Source: Paenibacillus typhae
GTDB taxonomy: Bacteria > Bacillota > Bacilli > Paenibacillales > Paenibacillaceae
Reading direction: 5' to 3'
NCBI RefSeq assembly: GCF_900099765.1
Contig: NZ_FNDX01000006.1
Coordinates: 1-64,000, forward strand
DNA: 64,000 nucleotides
Shown here: piece by piece, positions 27,191-36,103 of the stretch
Position numbering within the stretch: the first letter of the stretch is position 1
Layout of the letters: the number at the start of each line of letters is the position of its first letter
Translations under genes and position numbers: made by a program
The notes under the pieces: model-generated
Told to the model about the DNA's origin: nothing
Database searches by the model: none
The model's input: only the letters and a program-made list of their open reading frames with translations

Positions 27191-27685
27191 ATGGCATCAA
27201 CCAATCCGGTCTCAAACAATGACCAGTGGAATTATGTGGCGAATACTTCCGGAACCGCCAAAACAACCGGTAGCTCTACGCTCGGTAAAGACCAGTTCCT
27301 GAAGATTCTGATCACCCAGCTGCAGAACCAGGACCCGATGCAGCCGATGGAGGACAAGGAGTTCATAGCCCAGATGGCGCAGTTCTCATCTGTAGAACAG
27401 CTCATGAATATTTCAACCCAGATTACAGCAATGAATCAGTCGCTGGGGTCGGTCTCCGGGCTGATCGGCAAGGATATTACCTGGAATGATGCTTCTACAG
27501 AACTGCCCAAGTCAGGCAACGTTGAGTCAATCGTAGTCAGCAGCGGAATACAATATGCGGTTGTCGGCAGTGAGCGCATTGCTCTGACCGACATTATCCA
27601 AATTCAGAACGCAGCCCCAAAAGCTGATCTTGTTAACAGCACAGAGTCATCAGGAAGCAGTGAGGAGAGCGGGGCGAGCGTATGA
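27191..27685 (+). CDS. flgD: Flagellar hook assembly scaffold FlgD
   Basis: Hook-cap protein, 164 residues. The conserved N-terminal motif [19 protein letters not shown] followed by [19 protein letters not shown] is present. The C-terminal beta domain is short and ends in a Ser/Glu-rich tail, as in Bacillus FlgD rather than the longer enteric type. It overlaps the next gene by four bases (ATGA). Confidence 0.94.
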   Translation: MASTNPVSNNDQWNYVANTSGTAKTTGSSTLGKDQFLKILITQLQNQDPMQPMEDKEFIAQMAQFSSVEQLMNISTQITAMNQSLGSVSGLIGKDITWNDASTELPKSGNVESIVVSSGIQYAVVGSERIALTDIIQIQNAAPKADLVNSTESSGSSEESGASV

Positions 27686-28065
27686 GTGAACGGCTGACTA
27701 TAGGCCAGCTGTATCCTGGTTCAGTCCACCCCCAGGTGCTTCAGAGATCACAAACGGTTAAAAACGCCGCAGGCACGGAAGCCAGCTTTGAGAGCGTATT
27801 GCAAAAGAATATGCTTAAGTTCAGCAATCATGCCGCCAAACGGCTTGAGCAGCGGGGAATTGAGCTTGGCAGCCGCCAGCTGGATCAAATATCGAATGCA
27901 GTAGAGAAGGCAGCCGCCAAAGGCAGTAAGGAATCTTTGATCCTGATGAAGGACATGGCACTGATTGTCAGTGTTCCGAACCGTACAGTGGTTACAGCGA
28001 TGGATGGCAGTTCTATGAAAGACAATGTCTTTACGCAAATTGACAGTGCAGTGATTATATCCTGA
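27682..28065 (+). CDS. Small flagellar-operon protein (TIGR02530 type)
   Basis: A 127-residue soluble protein with the hallmark [55 protein letters not shown] of a small family found between flgD and flgE in Firmicutes. The function is not established; position suggests a role in hook assembly. The start overlaps the flgD stop. Its stop codon lies at the edge of a GACCGGCCGGTC palindrome. Confidence 0.85.
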   Translation: MSERLTIGQLYPGSVHPQVLQRSQTVKNAAGTEASFESVLQKNMLKFSNHAAKRLEQRGIELGSRQLDQISNAVEKAAAKGSKESLILMKDMALIVSVPNRTVVTAMDGSSMKDNVFTQIDSAVIIS

Positions 28066-28168
28066 CCGGCCGGTCCTAACCGGAGAGCCGGAATGGCCGC
28101 CGACCGACTGACGCGGCCATAACTGAATGAATCCGTTTCATTACTAAACGAAGAGTCAGCTGACTCTT
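28064..28168 (+). repeat. Three dyads in the gap before the hook gene
   Basis: A perfect 12-base palindrome GACCGGCCGGTC (28064-28075), a hairpin ATGGCCGCCG..CGCGGCCAT (28093-28120), and a perfect 18-base palindrome AAGAGTCAGCTGACTCTT (28151-28168) fill the 123-base gap between the small flagellar gene and flgE. None is followed by a T-run, so RNA processing, stability or a protein site are more likely than termination. Confidence 0.7.
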
Positions 28169-28188
28169 AATCCAGGAGGACAATAACA

Positions 28189-29007
28189 ATGTTAAGATCT
28201 ATGTATTCAGGCGTTTCGGGTATGCGCGGTTTCCAGACAAAGCTGGATGTTATCGGTAACAACATTGCCAACGTCAATACAATCGGCTTCAAATCGAGCC
28301 GCGTAATGTTCAAGGATATTATGAGCCAGACGACCTCCGGCGCTTCTGCACCAGTAGACGGCGGACAAGGCGGGGTGAATGCCAAGCAAATCGGTCTTGG
28401 TGTGAGCATTGGTTCAGTGGATACCCTTCATCTGGCAGGGAGTGCGATGACTACCAATAACCCAACCGATCTGCGGATTGACGGTGACGGATTCTTCCTG
28501 GTAAGGCTGTCTGACGATCAGGAAACCCCTTTTCTGACACGTGCCGGAGATTTCCATGTGGATGCTAACCGCAATCTGATCACATCGGACGGGCTGCATG
28601 TCCTGGATTCAGATGGTGAAGCCATTCAGCTGGGCGAGGATGTAACAGCATTCTCCATTTCCAGTGACGGTACTATTGTGCAGACCATGGCTGACGGAAC
28701 TACTGAGGCAGGTGTGCAAATTGGCGTAGCGAAGGTAAGCAACCCGCAGGGTCTGGAAAAGATCGGCGGCAACCTGTTCCGGATGACGCTGAATGCCAAT
28801 GCTGAAGGTGAGCTTGCTCCGACGACAGCGAACAACGCCGAGGTGGGCACAGGCTCAATCGTAGCCGGCCAGCTGGAGATGTCCAATGTCGATCTGACCG
28901 GCGAGTTTACGGAAATGATCGTAACACAGCGCGGATTCCAGGCGAATTCCCGGATCATCACCACCTCCGATGAAGTTCTTCAGGAAGTAGTAAACCTGAA
29001 ACGCTAA
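28189..29007 (+). CDS. flgE: Flagellar hook protein FlgE
   Basis: Hook subunit of 272 residues, close to the short Bacillus hook protein and much shorter than the enteric one. N-terminal MLRSMYSGVSGMRGFQTKLD and IGNNIANVNTIGFKSSRVMF, mid-region LRIDGDGFFLV, and C-terminal LTGEFTEMIVTQRGFQANSR plus the DEVLQEVVNLKR helix are all conserved. It is flanked by dyads upstream and an intrinsic terminator downstream, so hook protein may be expressed more than its neighbours. Confidence 0.93.
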   Translation: MLRSMYSGVSGMRGFQTKLDVIGNNIANVNTIGFKSSRVMFKDIMSQTTSGASAPVDGGQGGVNAKQIGLGVSIGSVDTLHLAGSAMTTNNPTDLRIDGDGFFLVRLSDDQETPFLTRAGDFHVDANRNLITSDGLHVLDSDGEAIQLGEDVTAFSISSDGTIVQTMADGTTEAGVQIGVAKVSNPQGLEKIGGNLFRMTLNANAEGELAPTTANNAEVGTGSIVAGQLEMSNVDLTGEFTEMIVTQRGFQANSRIITTSDEVLQEVVNLKR

Positions 29008-29085
29008 TATTTAGACCAGCATTTTAAACTTGCTGTATAACAATAACGTTTCGTCTAGCGGCGTTACCGTTATTGCACAGTCTGT

Positions 29086-29112
29086 GGGGGAGAACTCCTC
29101 CCCCTATTTTTT
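29086..29112 (+). terminator. Intrinsic terminator inside the fla/che operon, after flgE
   Basis: GGGGGAG (29086-29092) pairs with CTCCCCC around a 5-base loop and is followed by TATTTTTT. A second inverted repeat CAATAACG/CGTTATTG lies just before (29041-29075). Partial readthrough would be needed to express swrD and the rest of the operon from the upstream promoter. Confidence 0.75.
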
Positions 29113-29127
29113 GTTAGGAGGCCTGTT

Positions 29128-29352
29128 ATGATTTCGGTAACAAGATTGAACGGGGCGCCTATGTGGCTTAACGCGCTGCTCGTAGAAATGGTAGAAGAAA
29201 GTCCGGATACGTATATCACCCTTGTAACAGGCAAAAGATTAATCGTGCTTGAGAAGGCCGAAGAGGTAATAACAAAGATTAGGGATTATAACAGGGACAT
29301 AGGCACATATGCTGCCACCATTAAAGTCCAGTCAATGGAGGAGCTTTCATGA
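29128..29352 (+). CDS. swrD: FlbD-family protein SwrD
   Basis: A 74-residue protein starting MISVTRLNGAPMWLNALLVEMVEESPDTYITLVTGKRLIV (read in parts), the FlbD/SwrD signature. In Bacillus subtilis SwrD (YlzI) lies between flgE and fliL and raises motor power for swarming. It overlaps fliL by four bases (ATGA). TTAGGAGG is a strong ribosome site right behind the terminator. Confidence 0.88.
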   Translation: MISVTRLNGAPMWLNALLVEMVEESPDTYITLVTGKRLIVLEKAEEVITKIRDYNRDIGTYAATIKVQSMEELS

Positions 29353-29816
29353 AAAAAATGCTGCCGTGGCTCATAACGATTTTACTGGCGATTACGCTTA
29401 TTGTGGTTGCCGCCTTTTTACTGATGGATAAAATTTTTCCGAGTGATGCAAGTGATGTAAATGCGGCTGTCCAGAATGTGGAGGCCAAAAAACTGAGCGC
29501 AGATGAAATCGTTGAGCTGAGTTCAGAAATCACGGACATCAAAACTAATCTTGCCGACCCCGATTATATCGTTTTAATAAATTTTGCATTCCAGCTGGAT
29601 AGTGTCAGTGCCAAGGAAGATTTCGAAAAGATCAAAGACCTCAAGATCAAGCCGCTGCTGATCAAGACGCTTGCCGATACGAAGCCCGAAGAGCTTAACG
29701 GGGCGAACGGCAAGGATCAGCTGAGCAGCAAGCTGGTAAATCTGATAAACAAGACCTTAACTGAAGGCAAGCTGACCCAGGTTGAAGTAACGAACTTCAT
29801 CATGACTTCAATTTAG
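29349..29816 (+). CDS. fliL: Flagellar basal body-associated protein FliL
   Basis: Single-pass membrane protein of 155 residues that surrounds the stator. Membrane segment at about 5-27 (LPWLITILLAITLIVVAAFL in part), then the extracytoplasmic domain with YIVLINFAFQLDSVSAKEDF and a C-terminal VNLINKTLTEGKLTQVEVTNF. Coupled to swrD by an ATGA overlap. Confidence 0.9.
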   Translation: MKKMLPWLITILLAITLIVVAAFLLMDKIFPSDASDVNAAVQNVEAKKLSADEIVELSSEITDIKTNLADPDYIVLINFAFQLDSVSAKEDFEKIKDLKIKPLLIKTLADTKPEELNGANGKDQLSSKLVNLINKTLTEGKLTQVEVTNFIMTSI

Positions 29817-29855
29817 CTGCTGACAGGATAATTCCTTGATGGGGGGGTGAATAAA

Positions 29856-30854
29856 TTGGTTGATGTACTATCACAAAATGAAATTGATGCTCTGCTTGCC
29901 GCACTCTCTTCCGGAGAAATGGATGCCGATGAGCTGAAAAAAGAAGAAACCCAGAAAAGAATCCGCTCCTATGATTTCAAACGGGCTGTGCGCTTTTCTA
30001 AGGATCATATCCGAAGCCTGACGCGCATCCATGATAACTTTGCCCGCTACCTTACAACGTACTTTTCGGCCCAATTACGCACCTTCGTACAGATCAATGT
30101 CGTTCAAGTAGAGCAGCTCCCTTATGATGAGTTTATCCGCTCCATTCCCAAAATGACGATTTTGAATATTTTTGAGGCAGAACCGCTTGAAGGACGCATG
30201 GTCATGGAGGTACATCCGAATATAGCTTTTGCGATGCTGGACAGGATGCTCGGAGGATTTGGTACTGCCCCTACTAAGATCACTGCATTGACCGAAATCG
30301 AAACAACCATTATGGAAAGGATCTTCAGCAGATGCTTTGAGAGTCTGCAGGAGGCCTGGAAAACCGTGCTTGATATCAGTCCGCGGATGGAGGGGCTGGA
30401 GACGAATCCGCAGTTTATGCAGATTGTGTCGCCGAACGAAACGATCGCCCTGATCTCCTTGAGCACCAAAATCGGCGATACCACAGGAATGATCAATCTT
30501 TGTATCCCTCACGTTGTTCTGGAGCCGATCATGTCAAGGCTCTCCGTCCATCAATGGTTTGTATCAGAGAAGAAGGTCAGGGATGAGGTTGAGTTAGAAG
30601 CGATAAGATCCAGAGTTAACAGGGCGCAGCTGCCTATAGTGGCAGAGCTAGGCGAATCGAGGTTATCCATTGCTGAATTTCTCGGGCTTAGTGTCGGCGA
30701 CGTTATCTCTCTCAATAAGACCGTGGATGCAGGCTTGTCTATCAAAGTAGGGGATAAGCTCAAATTCATCGGAAGTCCCGGGATGATAAAGGATCGTGTG
30801 GCGGTACAAATAGACGAGATTGTCAGTGAAGGAGTTGAAGAGTTTGACGAGTAA
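29856..30854 (+). CDS. fliM: Flagellar motor switch protein FliM
   Basis: C-ring protein, 332 residues. The N-terminal CheY-binding helix LSQNEIDALLAAL is followed by a CheC-like middle domain with GGFGTAPTKITALTEIETTIM and a C-terminal SpoA domain ending in the KVGDKLKFIGSPG region. TTG at 29856 is preferred because the GGGGGG ribosome site is well spaced to it but touches the upstream GTG at 29847. The reading frame overlaps fliY. Confidence 0.94.
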   Translation: MVDVLSQNEIDALLAALSSGEMDADELKKEETQKRIRSYDFKRAVRFSKDHIRSLTRIHDNFARYLTTYFSAQLRTFVQINVVQVEQLPYDEFIRSIPKMTILNIFEAEPLEGRMVMEVHPNIAFAMLDRMLGGFGTAPTKITALTEIETTIMERIFSRCFESLQEAWKTVLDISPRMEGLETNPQFMQIVSPNETIALISLSTKIGDTTGMINLCIPHVVLEPIMSRLSVHQWFVSEKKVRDEVELEAIRSRVNRAQLPIVAELGESRLSIAEFLGLSVGDVISLNKTVDAGLSIKVGDKLKFIGSPGMIKDRVAVQIDEIVSEGVEEFDE

Positions 30855-32181
30855 AGATTATTTATCCCAGGAAGAAATCGATGCTCTTCTCAGACAATCT
30901 GCGGAAGGCTCTCTGGCGCCCCAGACCAAATCGGTAGATGATTTCCTAACGCCGTTTGAGCAGGATGCGCTGGGCGAAATCGGAAATATTACATTCGGCA
31001 GTGCAGCGACAGCACTTTCCACCTTGCTGGGTAAAAAGGTTGACATTACTACCCCCAAGGTATCCATTATTACACGAAGTGAATTTGAAGAAGCATTTCC
31101 AAAACCGCATGTTGCTGTACATGTTCAGTATGTGGACGGCTTCCAGGGAATCAATTCGCTGGTCATCAAGATCAGGGATGCCCAGGTTATCGCCGACCTT
31201 ATGCTCGGCGGTGAAGGTGAGCCCAAGGACGAAGAGCTGAATGAAATCCATATCAGCGCTGTACAGGAAGCGATGAACCAGATGATGGGCTCCTCTGCGA
31301 CATCCATGTCTACGATCTTCAACAGGTTTGTTAACATTTCTCCTCCGGGGATCGATATTCTTAATATGTCGAGCGGTGAAGGTGTCGGCAGTCTGCCGGA
31401 TGATGAAACGCTGATTCAAATCTCGTTCCGCCTGAAAATCGGGGATTTAATCGATTCGACGATTATGCAGCTCCTGCCGGTACAGTTTGCGAAGGATATG
31501 GTGACTATGCTGCTGGGTGATGTGAGCCAGCCTGAGCAGGAAACAGCTGCTGCACGCACAGAGGCGCCGCCAGCTCCTGCAGCATCTGCTCCGCCGGCTA
31601 ATGAGCCTGCACCGTCAGTGCCGCCAATGCAGCAAATTCCGCCTCAGCAGGGAGGCGTTCCTCCGCAGTATCCGCCGCAGGGGATGCCGCCTATGCCCCC
31701 ATATCCGGGAATGGAGGGTGGCTACTATTATCCTCCAGCTGGAATGCCGGCCTACGGAATGCCGGGAATGCCGCCTTACGGTATGCCTCAATACGGAATG
31801 CCGCCGCAGGGCATGCAGTATGACCAGGCTCCGCCGCAGACACCGCCGCCTAACCGCAATGTAAATGTGCAGCCGGTACAGTTTGCTAACCTGAGCGCAG
31901 GAGCATTTGGGAATGTCGATGAAAATAATTTAAATTTATTGATGGACATACCACTGAAAGTAACCGTAGAATTAGGAAGGACCCAAAAGCAGATCAAAGA
32001 TATTCTAGATATGTCACAGGGCTCGATTATCGAGCTGGACAAGCTGGCTGGTGAGCCGGTTGACATTCTGGTTAACAACAAGCTTATCGCCAAAGGGGAA
32101 GTCGTGGTCATTGACGAAAACTTTGGAGTTCGCGTTACGGATATCGTCAGCCAGTGGGACCGCATTCAAAAACTACAATAA
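30844..32181 (+). CDS. fliY: Switch protein/CheY-P phosphatase FliY (FliN homologue)
   Basis: C-ring protein of 445 residues. The N-terminal LSQEEIDALL helix binds CheY-P. The CheC-like phosphatase domain has both active motifs, EIGNITFGSAATALSTLL and SAVQEAMNQMMGSSATSM. A Pro/Met/Tyr-rich linker follows (about 230-345). The C-terminal FliN domain contains VELGRTQKQIKDILDM and ELDKLAGEPVDILVNNKLIAKGEVVVID. TTG at 30844 follows AAGGAG; GTG at 30820 is an alternative. The overlap with fliM implies coupling. Confidence 0.93.
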   Translation: MTSKDYLSQEEIDALLRQSAEGSLAPQTKSVDDFLTPFEQDALGEIGNITFGSAATALSTLLGKKVDITTPKVSIITRSEFEEAFPKPHVAVHVQYVDGFQGINSLVIKIRDAQVIADLMLGGEGEPKDEELNEIHISAVQEAMNQMMGSSATSMSTIFNRFVNISPPGIDILNMSSGEGVGSLPDDETLIQISFRLKIGDLIDSTIMQLLPVQFAKDMVTMLLGDVSQPEQETAAARTEAPPAPAASAPPANEPAPSVPPMQQIPPQQGGVPPQYPPQGMPPMPPYPGMEGGYYYPPAGMPAYGMPGMPPYGMPQYGMPPQGMQYDQAPPQTPPPNRNVNVQPVQFANLSAGAFGNVDENNLNLLMDIPLKVTVELGRTQKQIKDILDMSQGSIIELDKLAGEPVDILVNNKLIAKGEVVVIDENFGVRVTDIVSQWDRIQKLQ

Positions 32182-32207
32182 ACATACTTAGGGAGGATTT
32201 TTTTAAA

Positions 32208-32573
32208 ATGGCTAACCGAATTCTAATCGTGGACGATGCAGCATTTATGAGAATGATGATCCGTGACATTTTGTCGAAAAACGGATTTGAGGTAGTGGGG
32301 GAAGCCCAGGACGGTGCACAGGCAATTGAAAAGTTTAAGGAGCTGCGCCCGGATCTGATTACAATGGATATCACGATGCCTGAAATGGACGGTATTGCCG
32401 CCCTGAAAGAAATCAAAAAAGTGGACGCCAACGCCAAGGTCATCATGTGCTCAGCCATGGGTCAGCAGGCTATGGTTATTGATGCTATCCAGGCAGGTGC
32501 TAAAGATTTCATCGTGAAGCCGTTTCAGGCAGACCGTGTTATCGAAGCTATCAACAAGACGCTGGGCGTATAG
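32208..32573 (+). CDS. cheY: Chemotaxis response regulator CheY
   Basis: Single receiver domain of 121 residues. Acidic pocket Asp9-Asp10, phospho-acceptor Asp54 in LITMDITMPEMDG, and the switch Lys in DFIVKPFQ are present. The ATG at 32208 follows GGGAGG; a longer frame from 32154 reads through the fliY end and is rejected. Placement behind fliY is as in Bacillus; CheY-P binds FliM and FliY. Confidence 0.95.
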   Translation: MANRILIVDDAAFMRMMIRDILSKNGFEVVGEAQDGAQAIEKFKELRPDLITMDITMPEMDGIAALKEIKKVDANAKVIMCSAMGQQAMVIDAIQAGAKDFIVKPFQADRVIEAINKTLGV

Positions 32574-32585
32574 GAAGCATAAGGC

Positions 32586-33113
32586 ATGTTAGCCACTTCC
32601 GAAACGTTCGGAGACAGCAATCCCCTGCTGAGTTTACTGAAAGTAATATTTGTTCTTGTCATTATTGTAGTTCTTATAGTGCTGCTGATCCGATTTCTCG
32701 GTCGCCGCAATCAGACTTTTATGAGCGGACAGTCCATCCGGACGCTTGGAGCGGTCGGTATGGGTCCTAACAAGTCGGTGCAGATTCTGGAAATCGGCGG
32801 CAGCCTCTACCTGATCGGGGTCGGTGAGAATATCTCCATTTTGGACAAAATCACTGATCCCGCTGAGGTAGCGCTTATCATCTCCAGATTTGAGGATCAG
32901 GCGGCAGGGCAAAGTAATTTGCTGGAGCCGCTTTTATCCAAGATCAAAACCAGGGTGCGCGGAGAGGTGCCTTCCCAGGAAATTGAACTTAATGAAACAT
33001 CCTCTTTTTATGAGACCTTGCAATCCAAGCTTGCGCAGTCGCCTGAGCGTAAAGAGAAACTGGAAGAGCTTCTCCGGGATAACAGTCTTAAGGATGAGTC
33101 GAGGAAATTATGA
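32586..33113 (+). CDS. fliO: Flagellar export protein FliO (FliZ)
   Basis: A 175-residue membrane protein that helps assemble the FliP ring. One membrane segment at about 17-40 (LLKVIFVLVIIVVLIVLLI), then the FliO motif LGAVGMGPNKSVQILEIGGSLYLIGVGENISIL (read in parts) in the cytoplasmic part and a charged helical tail. It overlaps fliP by four bases (ATGA). Confidence 0.9.
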   Translation: MLATSETFGDSNPLLSLLKVIFVLVIIVVLIVLLIRFLGRRNQTFMSGQSIRTLGAVGMGPNKSVQILEIGGSLYLIGVGENISILDKITDPAEVALIISRFEDQAAGQSNLLEPLLSKIKTRVRGEVPSQEIELNETSSFYETLQSKLAQSPERKEKLEELLRDNSLKDESRKL

Positions 33114-33877
33114 ACAAAAAGCTGATTCTTTCTATTCTTTTGCTCGGTATGTTCAGTGTGTTGCTTGTACATCCGATTCACGCAGATCCTATTCCGAATA
33201 TTAATATTCAGGTCGGAGACAGTGACGGCACAGCCGGCGGGGGAACCAGCTCCATCTCAATTCTGCTCCTTGTGACAGTTTTGAGTGTGGCCCCGGCTTT
33301 TTTAGTCCTTATGACCAGCTTTACGCGGATCGTTATCGTGCTGGGTTTCGTCAGAACCTCTCTGGGCACGCAGCAAATGCCTCCTAACCAGGTTCTGGTG
33401 GGACTTGCCTTGTTTCTGACGCTATTTATAATGTCACCCACGCTTTCACAGGTGAATGAACAGGCACTGCAGCCTTACATGAAGGGGACGCTTACCCAGT
33501 CCGAGGCGCTCGCCAAAGCAGCCGACCCGATGAAGGAATTTATGTTCAAGCAGACCAACACCAAAGACCTGCTGCTGTTTATGAATTACACCGGCGGTAA
33601 TGCTACGGTCAAGCCTGCCACCTACAGCGATATTCCGCTTACTGTAATGGTGCCTGCTTTTGCCATAGGTGAGATGAAAAAGGCCTTTATGATGGGGTTT
33701 ATGATATTTATCCCTTTTTTGATCATCGATATTGTTGTGTCCAGTACACTGATGGCCATGGGGATGATGATGCTGCCCCCGGTTATGATTTCATTACCAT
33801 TCAAAATAATGCTTTTTGTACTGGTGGATGGCTGGTACCTGGTCGTACAATCACTGCTGTTAAGTTTTAACACCTGA
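33110..33877 (+). CDS. fliP: Flagellar export gate protein FliP
   Basis: Export-gate channel subunit, 255 residues. A signal peptide is visible at 1-25 (KKLILSILLLGMFSVLLV..HADP). The conserved core has TSFTRIVIVLGFVRTSLGTQ, PPNQVLVGLALFLT and, at the end, GMMMLPPVMISLPFKIMLFVLVDGW (in parts). First of the fliPQR gate set; coupled to fliO. Confidence 0.95.
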   Translation: MNKKLILSILLLGMFSVLLVHPIHADPIPNINIQVGDSDGTAGGGTSSISILLLVTVLSVAPAFLVLMTSFTRIVIVLGFVRTSLGTQQMPPNQVLVGLALFLTLFIMSPTLSQVNEQALQPYMKGTLTQSEALAKAADPMKEFMFKQTNTKDLLLFMNYTGGNATVKPATYSDIPLTVMVPAFAIGEMKKAFMMGFMIFIPFLIIDIVVSSTLMAMGMMMLPPVMISLPFKIMLFVLVDGWYLVVQSLLLSFNT

Positions 33878-33898
33878 CATTAAGAGGAGGCGTATGGG

Positions 33899-34168
33899 GT
33901 GAATGCGGAATTTATCATCGGTCTAGCCGGCCAAGCCGTATATTTGGTGCTGCAAACCAGTGCCCCCATGCTGGTTCTTGGTCTGGTGGTGGGACTGATT
34001 GTCAGTATCTTTCAAGCTACAACACAAATTCAGGAGCAGACCCTAGCCTTTGTTCCGAAAATTGTCGCTGTGTTGCTCGCTTTGCTGCTGTTCGGACCAT
34101 GGATTATTACGAAATTAGTGGACTTTACCAGCCAAATTTTGGGCAATCTCTATATGTATATCGGTTAA
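33899..34168 (+). CDS. fliQ: Flagellar export gate protein FliQ
   Basis: An 89-residue protein with two membrane hairpin segments (about 15-40 and 55-80) and the conserved GLVVGLIVSIFQATTQIQEQ loop. It forms part of the helical FliPQR gate. GTG start behind AAGAGGAGGCG. Confidence 0.95.
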   Translation: MNAEFIIGLAGQAVYLVLQTSAPMLVLGLVVGLIVSIFQATTQIQEQTLAFVPKIVAVLLALLLFGPWIITKLVDFTSQILGNLYMYIG

Positions 34169-34172
34169 GCTT

Positions 34173-34964
34173 ATGAACATAGAGACATTGCTGCAAAGTT
34201 TTCCTGTATTTCTGCTGATTTTTTGTCGAATTACCTCCTTTTTTGTTGTTGTTCCTGTCTTTTCTTCGCAAAGCGTGCCTTTGCAGATTAAGATCGGACT
34301 GTCTTTTTTTGTTGCAATGATTGTTTTTAGTGCAGAGGGAACGGGATTATCCGTTGCGATGGATGTCAGCTATGTATTAATGGTTCTTAGAGAAGTGCTG
34401 ATTGGCCTTATGCTGGGCTTTATCGCTTACCTGATGTTCATGACTATTCAGACAGCCGGTTCCTTTATCGACATCCAGATCGGTTTTGGGATTGCGAATG
34501 TAATTGATCCGATGACCGGAGCATCTGCACCTATTATCGGCAATTTTAAATATATGATCGCCCTGCTGCTGCTTTTGATTATGAATGGACATCACTATCT
34601 GCTTAATGCAATCGTATACAGCTATAATTGGGTACCGCTGGACAATGAGATTTTTGTCAAAATGCTGGATGGCAGTCTCTCGGATTTTCTGATCCGTACG
34701 TTTGCGCAGTCGTTTGTCATTGCTTTTCAGATGTCGGCACCTCTGGTGGTTGCCTTATTCCTGACAGATGTGGGCCTGGCTTTCCTGGCACGAACTGCTC
34801 CACAGTATAATGTGTTTGTCATCGGGGTACCGCTCAAAATTATTATCGGTCTTGCTTTACTTGCCCTGCTGATGCCCGGTATGGCCATATTGTTTCAGAA
34901 TCTGTTTGAAATTATGTTTGAATCCATGCAAAATCTTCTAAAACTTCTGGGCAAGAGTCCTTAG
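34173..34964 (+). CDS. fliR: Flagellar export gate protein FliR
   Basis: Export-gate subunit of 263 residues with about six hydrophobic segments. Conserved stretches include FCRITSFFVVVPVFSS, REVLIGLMLGFIAYL, GFGIANVIDPMTG and the C-terminal LAFLARTAPQYNVFVIGVPLKI (read in parts). It follows fliQ by four bases. Confidence 0.95.
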   Translation: MNIETLLQSFPVFLLIFCRITSFFVVVPVFSSQSVPLQIKIGLSFFVAMIVFSAEGTGLSVAMDVSYVLMVLREVLIGLMLGFIAYLMFMTIQTAGSFIDIQIGFGIANVIDPMTGASAPIIGNFKYMIALLLLLIMNGHHYLLNAIVYSYNWVPLDNEIFVKMLDGSLSDFLIRTFAQSFVIAFQMSAPLVVALFLTDVGLAFLARTAPQYNVFVIGVPLKIIIGLALLALLMPGMAILFQNLFEIMFESMQNLLKLLGKSP

Positions 34965-34988
34965 CTGATTATTGGGAGTGAAAGGCAT

Positions 34989-36083
34989 ATGCCAAGCACC
35001 AAGCGCTATAAACTGGATCTTCAGCTTTTTGGGGGAGACAAGACTGAAAAAGCAACCCCCAAAAAACGGCAGGACGCCCGCAAAAAGGGCCAGATCGCTA
35101 AAAGTCCTGAAGTATCCGGTGCGGTTGTGCTCTTATCGGCACTGCTCAGCCTGAGTATATTCGGCGGTTTCATGAAAGAACGCTTTGTGACTCTGTTCCT
35201 GGATGTTTTTCAGAACCGCATGGAGATGGATGTATCAGCCGAAAATGTTATCAGGATGTTCAGCGAGTACGGACTGCAGATTCTGATTCTGCTTGCTCCG
35301 CTGCTCGGCGTCACGTTTGTGCTGGCTCTGATTGCGAATTATGCCCAGGTAGGCTTTATGACATCTGGAGAAGGACTGACTCCCAAGTTCAGCAAAATCA
35401 ACCCAATCAAAGGCTTCAAAAATATTTTCTCTATGCGTTCTTTTGTAGAGTTCCTTAAATCGGTTTTCAAATTGCTGGTTATCGCCTACCTAGTTTATAG
35501 CACTCTATGGGGCGAAAAAGAGAGCTTTGCTTCACTGGCACACGTCAATGCGGAAGGAACTTTTAATTTTGCCGCAAAGCTGACTATGAATCTGGGGATA
35601 AAAATCGGAGCTGTCCTCTTCATTATGGCTATCTTTGATTATATGTACCAGAGGTATGAACACGAGAAAAGTTTGAGGATGTCCAAGCAGGACATTAAGG
35701 ATGAATATAAAAAAATGGAAGGCGACCCCATTATCAAAGGTAAGATACGGGAACGCCAGCGCCGGATGGCTATGCAGCGGATGATGCAGGAGGTTCCGAA
35801 GGCGGATGTGATCATTACAAATCCAACTCATTTTGCAGTTGCATTGAAATATGACGGTTCCAAAATGGAGGCGCCAGAGATTGTTGCGAAGGGCCAGGAT
35901 TATGTTGCGCTCCGGATCAGGGAGCTGGCCAAGGAGCACGGCGTTATGACTATTGAGAATAAGCCGCTGGCACGGGCATTATTTCAAAGAGCAGAGATCG
36001 GGGATGTGGTTCCCCATGATCTGTTCCAGGCGGTTGCCGAAGTGCTGGCCTATGTATATAAGCTTAAAGGCAAGAGGAGATAA
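34989..36083 (+). CDS. flhB: Flagellar export switch protein FlhB
   Basis: Substrate-specificity switch of the export apparatus, 364 residues. The soluble N-terminus DKTEKATPKKRQDARKKGQ leads into four membrane segments (about 35-215). The self-cleavage site NPTH is at 278-281, followed by the cytoplasmic domain with EAPEIVAKGQDYVA and VPHDLFQAVAEVLAYVYKL. A second, stand-alone copy of this last domain is at 3388. Confidence 0.96.
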   Translation: MPSTKRYKLDLQLFGGDKTEKATPKKRQDARKKGQIAKSPEVSGAVVLLSALLSLSIFGGFMKERFVTLFLDVFQNRMEMDVSAENVIRMFSEYGLQILILLAPLLGVTFVLALIANYAQVGFMTSGEGLTPKFSKINPIKGFKNIFSMRSFVEFLKSVFKLLVIAYLVYSTLWGEKESFASLAHVNAEGTFNFAAKLTMNLGIKIGAVLFIMAIFDYMYQRYEHEKSLRMSKQDIKDEYKKMEGDPIIKGKIRERQRRMAMQRMMQEVPKADVIITNPTHFAVALKYDGSKMEAPEIVAKGQDYVALRIRELAKEHGVMTIENKPLARALFQRAEIGDVVPHDLFQAVAEVLAYVYKLKGKRR

Positions 36084-36103
36084 GCCGGGGGAGGAAAAGG
36101 GCA

